A DNA stretch of 64,000 nucleotides. It comes from Mitsuaria sp. 7. Its GTDB lineage: Bacteria; Pseudomonadota; Gammaproteobacteria; Burkholderiales; Burkholderiaceae_C. The stretch is taken from NCBI RefSeq assembly GCF_001653795.1, contig NZ_CP011514.1, forward strand, positions 4,296,279 through 4,360,278, given 5' to 3'. The notes below the pieces were generated by a model. The model saw only the letters and a program-made list of their open reading frames with translations, searched no databases and was not told the origin of the DNA. This document shows, piece after piece, positions 26,154-37,199 of this stretch; positions within the stretch are counted from its first letter, which is position 1; each line of letters starts with the position of its first letter. The translations under genes and the position numbers were made by a program.

Positions 26154-27374
26154 ATGGACGCCCTGATCACCGCCGCCGCCCGCTTCCTCGCCGCCGGGGA
26201 TGCGTTGAGCGCGCTGCAGCGGGTGGCCCTGCGCGACGATGCGCCGGCGCTCGCGCTGCGCGGCATCGCGATGGCGCAGCTCGGCGAACACCCACGCGCC
26301 CGCGAGCTCCTGCGGCAGGCGGCCAAGGCCTTTGGTCCGAAGGAAGCCGTCGCGCGCGCACGCAGCATCGTGGCCGAGGCGGAGGTCGCGCTGGCGATGC
26401 GCGACCTCGGCGATCCGACGCGCCCGCTGCTGCAGGCCGCCGCGACGCTCGACGCCCACGACGACCGCGCGAACGCCTTGCAGGCCCGGCTGATCGCCGC
26501 GCGTCGCCTGATCCTGCTCGGTCGCCTCGATGAGGCGGCCGAGGCACTCCCCACGCAGGACGTTGACGACGCGCCGCCCATGCTCGGCGCGATGGTCGGC
26601 CTGGCTTCGGCGGAACTCGCGATGCGTGCGCTGCGAAGCGGCGATGCGCGGATCGCCATCGAGCGCGCGCTCGTCGCCGCACAACGCTCCGGCGTTGCGG
26701 CGCTGATGGCGGAAGCGAACGACCTGCGCGCCTCGCTCGATCACCCGGCGGCTCGTCGCGTCGACGGCGGACAGGTGCGTCCGCTGCGACTCGATGACGT
26801 CGAAGCCTTGCTCGCCTCGTCGCTGCTGGTGGTGGATGCGTGCCGGCGCGCGATCCGCGGCGCGGGGCTGCACGTCGACCTCGCGCGACGGCCCGTGCTG
26901 TTCGCACTCGCACGCGTGCTGGCCGAGTCCTGGCCCGGCGACGCGGACCGGGCGACGCTCATCCTCAGGGCCTTCCGGACCCGCTACGCCGATGAGACCC
27001 ACCGCGCACGACTGCGCGTCGAGCTCGGCCGCCTCCGCGCGTTGATCGACCCCGTCGCGCGCATCGAGGCGACGCACAAGGGCTTCGCGCTGCGCGTCGC
27101 GGACGAGCACGCGGTCACGCTGCTCGTGCCGCCGATGGAAGGCGAGACCGCCTCGCTGCTGGCGCTGTTGGCGGACGGCGCGGCCTGGTCGACGTCGGCG
27201 CTGGCGATGGCGCTGGTCGCGAGCCAGCGCACGGTGCAGCGAGCCCTTGCGGAACTCGAAGCCGCAGGCCGGGTGCGCGCGATCGGTCAGGCGCGGGCGA
27301 AGCGCTGGCTGGCCCCGCCCATGACGGGAATCGCGACGATCTTGTTACTCCCCGCTCAGCCGCCTGCTGGATAG
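26154..27374 (+). CDS. TPR-like/winged-helix transcriptional regulator
   Basis: 406 residues from ATG 26154. Residues 1-200 are Ala/Leu-rich helical repeats with TPR-like periodicity (ALALRGIAMAQLGEHPRAR, AEVALAMRDLGDP, ASAELAMRALRSG). The middle has LARRPVLFALARVLAESWPGD and ALIDPVARIEATHKGFALR. The end has ALLADGAAWSTSALAMALVA and SQRTVQRALAELEAAGRV, a clear winged-helix recognition segment. Probably a sensor of its downstream neighbour's pathway. The beta-propeller gene starts 44 bp after its stop. Confidence 0.7.
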   Translation: MDALITAAARFLAAGDALSALQRVALRDDAPALALRGIAMAQLGEHPRARELLRQAAKAFGPKEAVARARSIVAEAEVALAMRDLGDPTRPLLQAAATLDAHDDRANALQARLIAARRLILLGRLDEAAEALPTQDVDDAPPMLGAMVGLASAELAMRALRSGDARIAIERALVAAQRSGVAALMAEANDLRASLDHPAARRVDGGQVRPLRLDDVEALLASSLLVVDACRRAIRGAGLHVDLARRPVLFALARVLAESWPGDADRATLILRAFRTRYADETHRARLRVELGRLRALIDPVARIEATHKGFALRVADEHAVTLLVPPMEGETASLLALLADGAAWSTSALAMALVASQRTVQRALAELEAAGRVRAIGQARAKRWLAPPMTGIATILLLPAQPPAG

Positions 27375-27418
27375 ATTGAGGTCCATGCGGCGACGGTTTC
27401 GCCGTACAGGAGAACACG

Positions 27419-28144
27419 ATGACGACGACGACGACGACTGCTTCCACCGATGCCGCCTGCGATCCTCATGCCGAGGCTTGCATGGCGTCCAACGCGCACC
27501 TGCCCGCGGCCCATGCGGCCGAGGTCGTCCGCGAGTTCGGCCCCTACCCTGGCGCGCCCGCCGTGCATGGCGTGAGCCACGATGGCGACCGCATCTGGGC
27601 CGCCACGGCACTGGGCCTGCTGGCGATCGATCCGGCCAGCGGCGAGGTGCAGCGCACCCTGCCCTGCGCAGCGGACGCCGGCACCGCCTTCGACGGCCGA
27701 CACCTCTACCAGATCGCCGACTCGCAGATCCAGAAGATCGATCCGCAGAGCGGGCGCGTGGTCGGGACCATCCCCGCGCCGTCGGGTCAGGGCAGCGATT
27801 CGGGGCTGACCTGGGCGGAGGGGAGTCTGTGGGTCGGCCAGTACCGCGACCGCAAGATCGTGCAGATCGATCCCGAGACCGGCGCCGTGCGCCGGACCAT
27901 CGAGTCCAACCGTTTCGTCACCGGCGTCACGTGGGTGGACGGCGAGCTCTGGCACGGCACCTGGGAAGGCGATGAGAGCGAGCTGCGCCGCGTCGACCCG
28001 ACGGACGGTGCCGTGATCGAGCGCCTGGCGATGCCGGCGAATGTCGGCGTCAGCGGCCTGGAGTCGGACGGCGCGGGGCTCTTCTATTGCGGTGGCGGCG
28101 GCAGCGGCAAGGTGCGAGCAGTGCGGCGACCTGGGCGCGCTTGA
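27419..28144 (+). CDS. Beta-propeller protein (glutamine-cyclotransferase/Vgb-like fold)
   Basis: 241 residues; AGGAG 7-11 nt before the ATG. Repeating blades are evident: VSHDGDRIWAATALGLLAID, TAFDGRHLYQIADSQIQKID, LTWAEGSLWVGQYRDRKIVQ, VTWVDGELWHGTWEGDESEL, GLESDGAGLFYCGGG. Each W/Y-x-G-x-x-x-G-x-I-x-x-I-D unit is a blade. No signal peptide. The start is followed by five ACG codons (27422-27436), a slippage-prone tract. Likely cotranscribed with the preceding regulator. Ligand or enzymatic activity unknown. Confidence 0.75.
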   Translation: MTTTTTTASTDAACDPHAEACMASNAHLPAAHAAEVVREFGPYPGAPAVHGVSHDGDRIWAATALGLLAIDPASGEVQRTLPCAADAGTAFDGRHLYQIADSQIQKIDPQSGRVVGTIPAPSGQGSDSGLTWAEGSLWVGQYRDRKIVQIDPETGAVRRTIESNRFVTGVTWVDGELWHGTWEGDESELRRVDPTDGAVIERLAMPANVGVSGLESDGAGLFYCGGGGSGKVRAVRRPGRA

Positions 28145-28180
28145 GCGCCGCTGAAGCGCTTCAGCACTTCCACCGCCGCT

Positions 28181-28220
28181 GGCCCTCACCCCTTCCCTCT
28201 CCCGCAAGCGGGAGAGGGAG
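28181..28220 (+). repeat. Dispersed 40-bp palindromic repeat, copy 3
   Basis: Same unit as 3044-3083, hairpin core 28195-28218. Lies between the stops of the convergent propeller gene and CAP-domain gene, where it could end transcription from both sides. Confidence 0.9.
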
Positions 28221-28246
28221 CAGGAAGGCAGTGGTTCTGCGAGGGG

Positions 28247-28885
28247 TCAGCGCGCCGATTTGCCCAGATCCATCACCCAGTACTTGCTGTAGGTGTTGGA
28301 GGCCGAAGCCGCGGGTCGGCAGGCGACGCCGACATCCACGAAGTTCGCCGACATGAGGTTGGCGCAATGGCCGGCGCTGTTGCGCCAGGAGTTCATCACC
28401 GACTCGACGGTCTGCTGTCCGGCGGCGATGTTCTCGCCGGCCGCAGCCCAGGTGTAGCCCGCGTTGGTGATGCGGGTGGAGAAGCTGCGTCCGTCCTGGC
28501 TGTCGTGGCTGAAGTAGTTCTTCGTCGCCATGTCCAGCGCGTGGCCGTCCGAGGCCGCTGTCAGCTTGTCGTTCCAGACCACCGGCGCCACGGCCGGGAA
28601 GTTCCCCGAGGTCCCGCAGCTCGCCCCCGACGCGCGCAGCGCGTTGATGCGGGTGAGCAGGTCCTGCTTGAAGTTGGGCAGGTCGCAGGTCCCGGCGACG
28701 AGAGGAGGATCCGTGGGCCCGGGGTTGGTGGGATTGGTCGGGTTGGTGGGCGTCGTGACCGGGTCGGGCGTGGACGCATCGCTGCCCCCGCCGCCGCACG
28801 CACCCAGACCCAACGCCAGAAGGGCGGCGACGATCATCGAAGTGGGGAACTGCCGGTGGGCCGGCTTGTTGGAAGGGACGTCCAT
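28247..28885 (-). CDS. CAP-domain (SCP/PR-1) lipoprotein
   Basis: 212 residues from ATG 28885. GGAGGG abuts this ATG, which is very close for a ribosome site, so a start at 28837 is possible. Signal MIVAALLALGLGAC ends in a lipobox, followed by a Thr/Pro/Asn spacer (TTPTNPTNPTNPGPTDPP). The CAP domain has LLTRINALRASGASC, VVWNDKLTAASDGHALDM, KNYFSHDSQDGRSF, AAGENIAAG, SVMNSWRNSAGHCANLMS and KYWVMDLGK. The two His and two Glu-type CAP cavity residues appear present. Surface-anchored; function in bacteria is mostly unknown. Confidence 0.9.
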   Translation of the reverse strand: MDVPSNKPAHRQFPTSMIVAALLALGLGACGGGGSDASTPDPVTTPTNPTNPTNPGPTDPPLVAGTCDLPNFKQDLLTRINALRASGASCGTSGNFPAVAPVVWNDKLTAASDGHALDMATKNYFSHDSQDGRSFSTRITNAGYTWAAAGENIAAGQQTVESVMNSWRNSAGHCANLMSANFVDVGVACRPAASASNTYSKYWVMDLGKSAR

Positions 28886-29068
28886 CCCTCCTATCTTAGG
28901 AAACGTTTGGAAGGAATTCTGGAACCAAACGTTGCAAAGGTCAGCGGGCGAGAGCCCCACAGACCCGGGGTGTAGCCAATCTGCCTACACCGTAGCCAGA
29001 TTGCCTACACCCTCTCTTCAGAGGAGCCGGGGCCGCCCACCCTCCCGGGTGGACGGCCCCACGTGCGC

Positions 29069-31345
<2,277 letters not shown>

Positions 31346-31414
31346 TCAGTGGGAGCAGCAACAGTTCAGGTCAATCGGAGCGATAGTTTTTTTGACCGGG
31401 GAAGTCCGTTTGGA

Positions 31415-32137
31415 TCAGGCCGCCATGGGGAGGGCACATTCCGGAGATCTCGCTGGCTCATCGTCCGCGCGTGCGCGGCGTCGCGCGGTTGAACGAAGTC
31501 CATCGACATGTTCCTGCAGGTTGGCGGAGACCGGTTGCCACATGGGATCGAGAATGAAGTCGATGCCCTCGCGCCGGGCCATCTTGGCGGCGGGGACAAA
31601 GTCGGCGTCGCCGGAGACGAGGACGATCTGGTCGACAAACCCGCGTAACGCCAGCGTCACGATGTCGACACCGATGTTCATGTCTACGCCCTTCTGACGA
31701 AGCTGGGGGACCACGTCGCTTTCCGTCAGATCGTCGGACTTCATCTTGCGCTTGAGCATGGCCTGGATGGCCTCCGGCTTGATCGTCCACGGACTGTCCG
31801 AAGCCAAGTGCCCCAACCGCAATGCCATCTTGCGCTTCGTCTTGAGACGCTCGTGCAGCTGCGTGCGAAACAGCGCCTCGGGACTTGTCGCGAAATTGAT
31901 GCCTTTGCCCGAGATCGGGTTCTGAAGCCGCTTCATGAGCGGCGAACAGTCGTAGAAATAGATACGGAACAGATCCTTGAAGCGCTTTCCCGGCCCCCGA
32001 CTCCGGTCAACGAGATGAGCGAGGGCCCACCTGAAAGCGCAGTCGGCCGCACGATCAGCGTCGAACGCGTGGTCCGGCTGCAGCGCGCGAAAACGCTTCA
32101 CGAAGAAGGCGCCGTCGATGAGGATGGCCGTCGGCAT
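31415..32137 (-). CDS. NYN-domain (LabA/DUF88-like) putative ribonuclease
   Basis: 240 residues from ATG 32137 with GGGAG 8-12 nt upstream. PIN-like NYN fold: TAILIDGAFFVKRF at the start (first acidic residue), KGVDMNIGVDIVTLALRG in the middle, and VDQIVLVSGDADFVPAAKMA (SGDSDF-type motif), then EGIDFILDPMW. Such domains usually cleave structured RNA. Not part of an obvious defence cluster. G+C is slightly lower than its neighbours. Confidence 0.82.
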   Translation of the reverse strand: MPTAILIDGAFFVKRFRALQPDHAFDADRAADCAFRWALAHLVDRSRGPGKRFKDLFRIYFYDCSPLMKRLQNPISGKGINFATSPEALFRTQLHERLKTKRKMALRLGHLASDSPWTIKPEAIQAMLKRKMKSDDLTESDVVPQLRQKGVDMNIGVDIVTLALRGFVDQIVLVSGDADFVPAAKMARREGIDFILDPMWQPVSANLQEHVDGLRSTARRRARADDEPARSPECALPMAA

Positions 32138-32601
32138 GTGGATCTCCCAACTCCTGGAGAAATAACGCCCCAGGGGCACAGCCCATCCACGATCTATTAG
32201 GACAGGGGGCAGCCTGGGGCGAGGAAACGAAGTCTATCGGCGAGCGCTCGATGTGCGGACGATTTTCACGTGAACCGAAGGCCATTCAAGACAGCCTTCA
32301 GGGGTGTTGATCCGGGGTCCGGACCGGTGCCACAATCCGCGCCTTTCACCCCTTGGAGCCCTCCGTGGACAGTGCCCCCAGTCCCATCGCGACGCGAGCC
32401 GGAACGGCCGCCGCACGACTGACGCGCTGACCCGGCTCCGGCGGCGCGCCGCCGCGCCGCCCTTCTTCTCCTGTCGCATCGATCGCCTTTCCGAGGCAAC
32501 CGTCGCCAAGACGCGACGACTCACCCGATCCGATCCAACGTGAACCGCGCCGTCATCACACCCCAACGGGTGTGACGGACAGTGCGCGCAGGAGTTCTTT
32601 C
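32138..32601. other. 464-bp intergenic region with leader hairpin
   Basis: No convincing gene. A possible GTG start near 32365 opens only about 21 codons. Contains a perfect GC palindrome, GGCGGCGCGCCGCC, near 32440. At 32556-32575 is a hairpin (TCACACCC, loop CAAC, GGGTGTGA) that lies 26 nt before the next gene's start and could shape its leader. I see no recognised riboswitch. Confidence 0.4.
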
Positions 32602-33273
32602 ATGCCCTTCTTCCTGCTGGCCCTGCTGACCGGCCTGCTGCTGCCCTTCCACGCCTTCGCCGCCGGCGGACATCACGCCGTCGACGACGCCGCGATCGTC
32701 GACTCCGGTCAATGCAACCTCGAACTCTGGGCCGAGCGCGCCAACCTCGACCGGCGCCAGCTCCAGCACGCCGGTCTGGGCTGCAACCTGTCCGGCGTCG
32801 AAGTCGGCCTCAACGCCGATCGGGAGACCGCGCGGGGCGCGTCGTCGTTGCACATGCATGGCGTGCAACTCAAGTGGGCGACCGGGTTGCGCCCGCAACT
32901 GTCGATCGGCCTGGTCACGGCGCTGGGGTGGCAAGACCAGACCCCGCGCGCTCAACAATCGTTGCTGGTGCCGCTGACATGGACACCGCGCGAAGACCTG
33001 GCGATCCATCTCAACCTGGGGCGCACCTTGTTGAGACACGCCGACGATCGCACCCAGCGCGGTATCGCCGTCGAGTGGCAGATGACGCAGGACTGGCAAG
33101 GGTTGAGCGAATACTTCCACGACGGCCGGCGACCGCTGACGCGACTCGGCCTGCGCCGCACGCTGAGCGACCGGCTGACGCTGGACCTGAGCTTCGCGAA
33201 GACGACCGCCACGGCGCGCGCGCCCAAGGAAGGCTGGTGGACCATCGGTGCGAACTGGACCTTCGGCCAATGA
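32602..33273 (+). CDS. Secreted beta-rich outer-membrane-type protein
   Basis: 223 residues from ATG 32602, with AGGAG 7-11 nt upstream. Signal MPFFLLALLTGLLLPFHAFA. The mature part has alternating-strand character (VQLKWATGLRPQLSIGLVTA, LAIHLNLGRTLLRH, RLTLDLSFAKTTATA) and ends GWWTIGANWTFGQ, near an aromatic C-terminus like outer-membrane barrels. No family name recognised; a small barrel or transporter-like protein is plausible. Confidence 0.65.
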   Translation: MPFFLLALLTGLLLPFHAFAAGGHHAVDDAAIVDSGQCNLELWAERANLDRRQLQHAGLGCNLSGVEVGLNADRETARGASSLHMHGVQLKWATGLRPQLSIGLVTALGWQDQTPRAQQSLLVPLTWTPREDLAIHLNLGRTLLRHADDRTQRGIAVEWQMTQDWQGLSEYFHDGRRPLTRLGLRRTLSDRLTLDLSFAKTTATARAPKEGWWTIGANWTFGQ

Positions 33274-33487
33274 GCCGGCGCGGGTCCGCGCGGCATTCAT
33301 TCCGCGCATGAGTAAAGTCGCTGATCGAGTAAGGCCATTGGGCAGACTCTGCCCGTCGTCAATCGGGAGGACAAGAATGCCTCTTCCCTCCGCCGGACGC
33401 CCCCACCGGCAGGATTGACGACGAGAATCGCCCGGCTTGCCCGACCGCCTTCCGCGGCCGACGGCACTTTCAACCTTGGAGCCCACC

Positions 33488-34147
33488 ATGTCTCTGCGCA
33501 TCAACGACATCGCCCCGAACTTCACCGCCAAGACCACGCAGGGGGAGATCGACTTCCACCAGTGGATCGGCGACAGCTGGGCTGTCCTGTTCTCCCATCC
33601 GAAGGACTTCACGCCGGTGTGCACGACCGAACTGGGCTACATGGCCAAGATCGAGCCCGAATTCACCAAGCGCAACGCCAAGCTGATCGGCCTGTCGATC
33701 GACCCGGTCGAGAGCCACGCGAAGTGGGCCGCGGACATCGAGGAGACGCAAGGCTCGAAGGTGAACTACCCGATGATCGGCGACACCGACCTGGCCGTGG
33801 CCAAGCTCTACAACATGCTGCCGGCCGAGGAGCCGGGCACGTCGGACGGCCGCACGGCGGCGGCGAACGCGACGGTGCGTTCGGTGTTCATCGTCGGCCC
33901 GGACAAGAAGATCAAGCTGACGCTGACCTACCCGATGACCACGGGCCGCAACTTCGACGAGATCCTGCGCGTGCTGGACTCCATCCAGCTGACCGCCAAG
34001 CACCGCGTCGCGACGCCGGTGAACTGGAAGCACGGCGACGACGTGATCATCGCGGGCTCGGTGTCCGACGATGAAGCCAAGACGATCTATCCGGAAGGCT
34101 GGAAGGCTCCGAAGCCCTACCTGCGCATCGTCAGGCAGCCGAAGTGA
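33488..34147 (+). CDS. 1-Cys peroxiredoxin (Prx6 type)
   Basis: 219 residues from ATG 33488 (GGAG 6-9 nt upstream). Peroxidatic Cys 45 in HPKDFTPVCTTELG, typical AhpC/TSA core, and the Prx6-specific C-terminal extension (PVNWKHGDDVIIAGSVSDDE, YPEGWKAPKPYLRIV). No resolving Cys is visible. Reduces H2O2 and organic peroxides using an external reductant. No operon partner. Confidence 0.93.
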   Translation: MSLRINDIAPNFTAKTTQGEIDFHQWIGDSWAVLFSHPKDFTPVCTTELGYMAKIEPEFTKRNAKLIGLSIDPVESHAKWAADIEETQGSKVNYPMIGDTDLAVAKLYNMLPAEEPGTSDGRTAAANATVRSVFIVGPDKKIKLTLTYPMTTGRNFDEILRVLDSIQLTAKHRVATPVNWKHGDDVIIAGSVSDDEAKTIYPEGWKAPKPYLRIVRQPK

Positions 34148-34165
34148 TGCCTGCGTGAGGCTGCT

Positions 34166-34205
34166 GGCCCTCACCCCCGCCCTCTCCCGCAAGCGGGAGA
34201 GGGAG
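34166..34205 (+). repeat. Dispersed 40-bp palindromic repeat, copy 4
   Basis: Hairpin core 34180-34203; identical to the inverse of copy 2 over the full unit. Lies between the convergent peroxiredoxin and epimerase-like genes. Confidence 0.9.
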
Positions 34206-34222
34206 TTCGACCGGCGCCTTTC

Positions 34223-35128
34223 TCACCGGTCCGACGCCAAGTCGAAATAGCCCGCGTCGTCCAGATCCTCCGCCAGCGTCGGATGTCTCGGCGCCCAGCC
34301 CAGCGCCTCGCGCGTGACGGTGCTCGTCGCCGCGAAGCTCAAGCCGGCAAACTTCGTGAACCAGCCGAAGTGCGCCGGCGCCTCCTCCTGCGACAGGCTC
34401 ACGACCGGCACACCCAGCCGCTCGCCGATCGCCGTGGCGATGTCCTTGAACGGGATGTGCTCCTCCGCGATGGCGTGCCAGCGCGCACCGGCCCGCGGCG
34501 CTTCGATCGCCCGGCGGTACACCCCCGCCGCATCGCGCCGATGCACCGCGCTCCACCCGATCTGCCCGTCGCCGATGTAGGCCGACCTGCCCGTGCGCCG
34601 CGCGAGGTCGATGAGGATGGGCACGAAGCCATGGTCGCCCGCGCCGTGCACCGTCGGCGAGAGACGCACGGTCGCCGCGTTGATGCCGCGCGCGGCGAGC
34701 ACCAGCGCCGTCGGCTCTGACGCGCGCGGATAGCCGTCGGACACCGGAAGGCACGGATCGCCTTCGTGACCTAGCCGGCCCGATACCGCCATCGCCAGCC
34801 CCGACGTCACCAGCAGTGGCCGCGTCGATCCGGTGAGCGCTTCGCCCAGCGCCTCGATGGCGATGCTGTCGCGGCGGCAGCTCTCGGCGAAGCGGGAGAA
34901 GTCGTGATCGAACGCAGTGTGGATGACGGCATCGGTCGACGCCGCGCCCGAGCGCAAGCTGTCCAGATCGTCGATCGTGCCGCGATGCACCTCGGCGCCG
35001 ACCCGGACCAGCGCCTCTGCGGAGGCCTCCGACCGCGCCAGACCCAGCACCTGATGGCCGGCCTCGATCAATTCATCGACCACCGCCGACCCGACGAAGC
35101 CCGTGGCTCCAGTGACGAAAACGCGCAT
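34223..35128 (-). CDS. NAD-dependent epimerase/atypical extended SDR
   Basis: 301 residues from ATG 35128. N-terminal MRVFVTGATGFVGSAVVDEL has the TGxxGxxG nucleotide motif; later STDAVIHTAFDHDF, LLVTSGLAMAV, VRLSPTVHGAGDHGFVP and SAYIGDGQIGWSAVHRRDAA are typical of the extended SDRs near YeeZ/SDR family 48-type proteins. No classical YxxxK is obvious at the expected position, as in many atypical members. Divergent from an XRE regulator by 78 bp, which probably controls it. Confidence 0.87.
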   Translation of the reverse strand: MRVFVTGATGFVGSAVVDELIEAGHQVLGLARSEASAEALVRVGAEVHRGTIDDLDSLRSGAASTDAVIHTAFDHDFSRFAESCRRDSIAIEALGEALTGSTRPLLVTSGLAMAVSGRLGHEGDPCLPVSDGYPRASEPTALVLAARGINAATVRLSPTVHGAGDHGFVPILIDLARRTGRSAYIGDGQIGWSAVHRRDAAGVYRRAIEAPRAGARWHAIAEEHIPFKDIATAIGERLGVPVVSLSQEEAPAHFGWFTKFAGLSFAATSTVTREALGWAPRHPTLAEDLDDAGYFDLASDR

Positions 35129-35206
35129 GAGAGAAACCCTCGGAAGTTGATGCCACGCATCGTCGACGCAGAATCCATCCCGGTGTAGTAGTGACCTTAT
35201 CCAGGT

Positions 35207-36157
35207 ATGGCGGCTAACAGGATGAACAACGTCTTCCCCCTTCCCTCCTTGCTTCCTCCTTCCGAGCTGTCCACCGAACGTCTCTCCGAGCCGTCCTCCG
35301 GGCGCCCCGTGGGGTCCGCGCCAATCGCGAAGGACAACCCGCTCGGCGCCTACCTGCGTGATCGCCGCGAGCGCCTCGACCCCGCGGCATTCGGCCTGCC
35401 GATGACGCGCCGGCGCACGCCCGGCCTGCGCCGCGAGGAAGTCGCGCAACGCGCCCACGTGAGCCCGACCTGGTACACGTGGCTGGAGCAGGGCCGCGGC
35501 GGTGCGCCGTCGGAGGTCGTGCTCGAACGCATCGCCACCGCGCTGCTGCTCACGGACGTCGAGCGCGAGCATCTCTTCCAGCTCGCCTTCGGGCGCGCGC
35601 CCGAGGTCCGCGCGCCGGAAGCCGTCGGCATCACGCCGCGGCTGCAGCGCGTGCTGGACGCGCTCACGCTGAGCCCGGCGATCGTGAAGACGACGCTGTG
35701 GGACGTCGTCGGGTGGAATCGCGCGGCGACCGCCGTGCTCACCGACTACAGCGCCTTGCCGCCTGAGAAGCGCAACATCGTGAAGCTGTTCTTCTCCAAC
35801 CCGCGCGTGCGGGCGGCGCAGGACGACTGGGAAAGCGTCGCGCGCTTTGTCGTGGCCGCGTTCCGCGCGGACTCGGCGCGCGTCGCCGACACGGCCAAGG
35901 TCGAGGCGCTGGTGCGCGAGGTCAGCGCGCTCAGCCCCGAGTTCGAGACGTTCTGGCGCGAGCACGACGTGCAGGCCTTCGGCGAAGGCGTGAAGCGGCT
36001 GCGGCATCCGGTCGCCGGTCTGATCGCCTTCGAGTACTCGGCGTTCTCCGTCGACCAGCGGCCGGACCTGGGCATCGTGGTCTACCAACCGGCGACGCGC
36101 GACGACGAAGACAGCGTGCGCAGGTTGTTGGATCTCCAGGAGCTCGGCGCGACCTGA
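35207..36157 (+). CDS. XRE-family regulator with MmyB-like ligand-binding domain
   Basis: 316 residues. HTH at about residues 45-120 (LGAYLRDRRERLDP, RTPGLRREEVAQRAHVSPTW, YTWLEQGRGGAPSEVVLERI) followed by the MmyB ligand-binding domain (VKTTLWDVVGWNRAATAV, RNIVKLFFSNPRVR, ALSPEFETFWREHDV, LRHPVAGLIAFEYSAF). This architecture normally represses or activates an adjacent divergent SDR gene. Start at 35207 is uncertain; a second ATG is at 35222. Confidence 0.92.
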   Translation: MAANRMNNVFPLPSLLPPSELSTERLSEPSSGRPVGSAPIAKDNPLGAYLRDRRERLDPAAFGLPMTRRRTPGLRREEVAQRAHVSPTWYTWLEQGRGGAPSEVVLERIATALLLTDVEREHLFQLAFGRAPEVRAPEAVGITPRLQRVLDALTLSPAIVKTTLWDVVGWNRAATAVLTDYSALPPEKRNIVKLFFSNPRVRAAQDDWESVARFVVAAFRADSARVADTAKVEALVREVSALSPEFETFWREHDVQAFGEGVKRLRHPVAGLIAFEYSAFSVDQRPDLGIVVYQPATRDDEDSVRRLLDLQELGAT

Positions 36158-36161
36158 GGGC

Positions 36162-37067
36162 TCAGGTCAGGAAGAGCCCCCGCTCGTCCTCGAACACCCG
36201 CTGCAGATGATCCGCCACCGTGCGGATCGCCCGGTCCTTCCGGTCCTGACCGCGGATCAGCAGCCACATCTCGCGCGGATCGCGCACCGGCTCCAGCGCG
36301 CACGCGCGCAGCCCCGGCACCTGCCGTCCGATGTAAAGCGGCAGCACCGCGAGACCCGCGCCGGTCCTCGCCGCGATCGCTTGCGACATGTGGTTGTTGG
36401 CGCGGAACGCCACCCGCGCGCGCGGGAAGCGCTGCGCCAGCCACGACGCATCGGGCATGTCGGCGCTCTCCTCGTCGAAGCCGACGAACACCGGATCCGC
36501 ACCAGCCTCGATGGCATCGCAGATCGCCGGCGTGCCGTAGAAGCCGAAGCCCATCGTGCCCAGCGGCTTCAAGATGAAGTCGCCGTCCTTCGGTCGCGTG
36601 AGGCGCACCGCGATGTCCGCCTTGTGCCGATCGAGGCTCACCGCCCGCAGGTCCGTCGCGAGGTCGACATCCAGCCCCGGATGCAGCACCGCCAGCCGCG
36701 CCATCCGATCGATCAGGAAGCCCTGCGCCAACGCGGGCGGCGCGTTCACCCGCACCAGGCCGCGCACCGCGCCGTCGCCGCCATCGCCCGCGCGCGCGAG
36801 GGACTGCGCCGCGGACTCCATGTCGCTCGCCGCCGCGAGCGCGCGCCGTCCCGCCGCCGTCAGCACATAGCCGTCGGGCCGGCGGTCGACGAGCTTCTCG
36901 CCGAGGCTGTCCTCCAAGGCCTGGATGCGCCGCGAGATCGTCGCGTGATTGACCGTCAGCGCCCGCGCCGCCGCCGACAGGCTGCCGTGCCGCCCGAGCG
37001 CGAGGAACACCCGCAGATCCTCCCAGTCGAGGCCCCCGCGGAACCCTGTGCGTTTTTGATCAGCCAT
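36162..37067 (-). CDS. LysR-family transcriptional regulator (divergent from an SDR)
   Basis: 301 residues. N-terminal winged HTH: DWEDLRVFLALGRHGSLSAA, then ALTVNHATISRRIQALEDSL. Effector-binding domain from about residue 95 (VRGLVRVNAPPALAQGFLID, LHPGLDVDLATDL, IAVRLTRPKDGDF). Divergent from the SDR at 37200 over 132 bp, so likely its regulator. A LysR T-N11-A box was not pinned down. Confidence 0.92.
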   Translation of the reverse strand: MADQKRTGFRGGLDWEDLRVFLALGRHGSLSAAARALTVNHATISRRIQALEDSLGEKLVDRRPDGYVLTAAGRRALAAASDMESAAQSLARAGDGGDGAVRGLVRVNAPPALAQGFLIDRMARLAVLHPGLDVDLATDLRAVSLDRHKADIAVRLTRPKDGDFILKPLGTMGFGFYGTPAICDAIEAGADPVFVGFDEESADMPDASWLAQRFPRARVAFRANNHMSQAIAARTGAGLAVLPLYIGRQVPGLRACALEPVRDPREMWLLIRGQDRKDRAIRTVADHLQRVFEDERGLFLT

Positions 37068-37199
37068 TGAGACAGGATAGCGGCTACCGCCCGGGAGGGC
37101 CGGCTCCTAACCTTCTGTCCAACGCCGAACGGTCCCCGATCCGCGCGGCGCCCCGACCCACCCGGATCCTCCGGATCCCGCATGAACAGGAGCCTCTCC

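Noticed and set aside
32365..32430. Possible small protein from a GTG with GGAG upstream (about 21 codons)
   Set aside because: Too short, no recognisable content, and ends in a GC-rich palindrome; could be chance.
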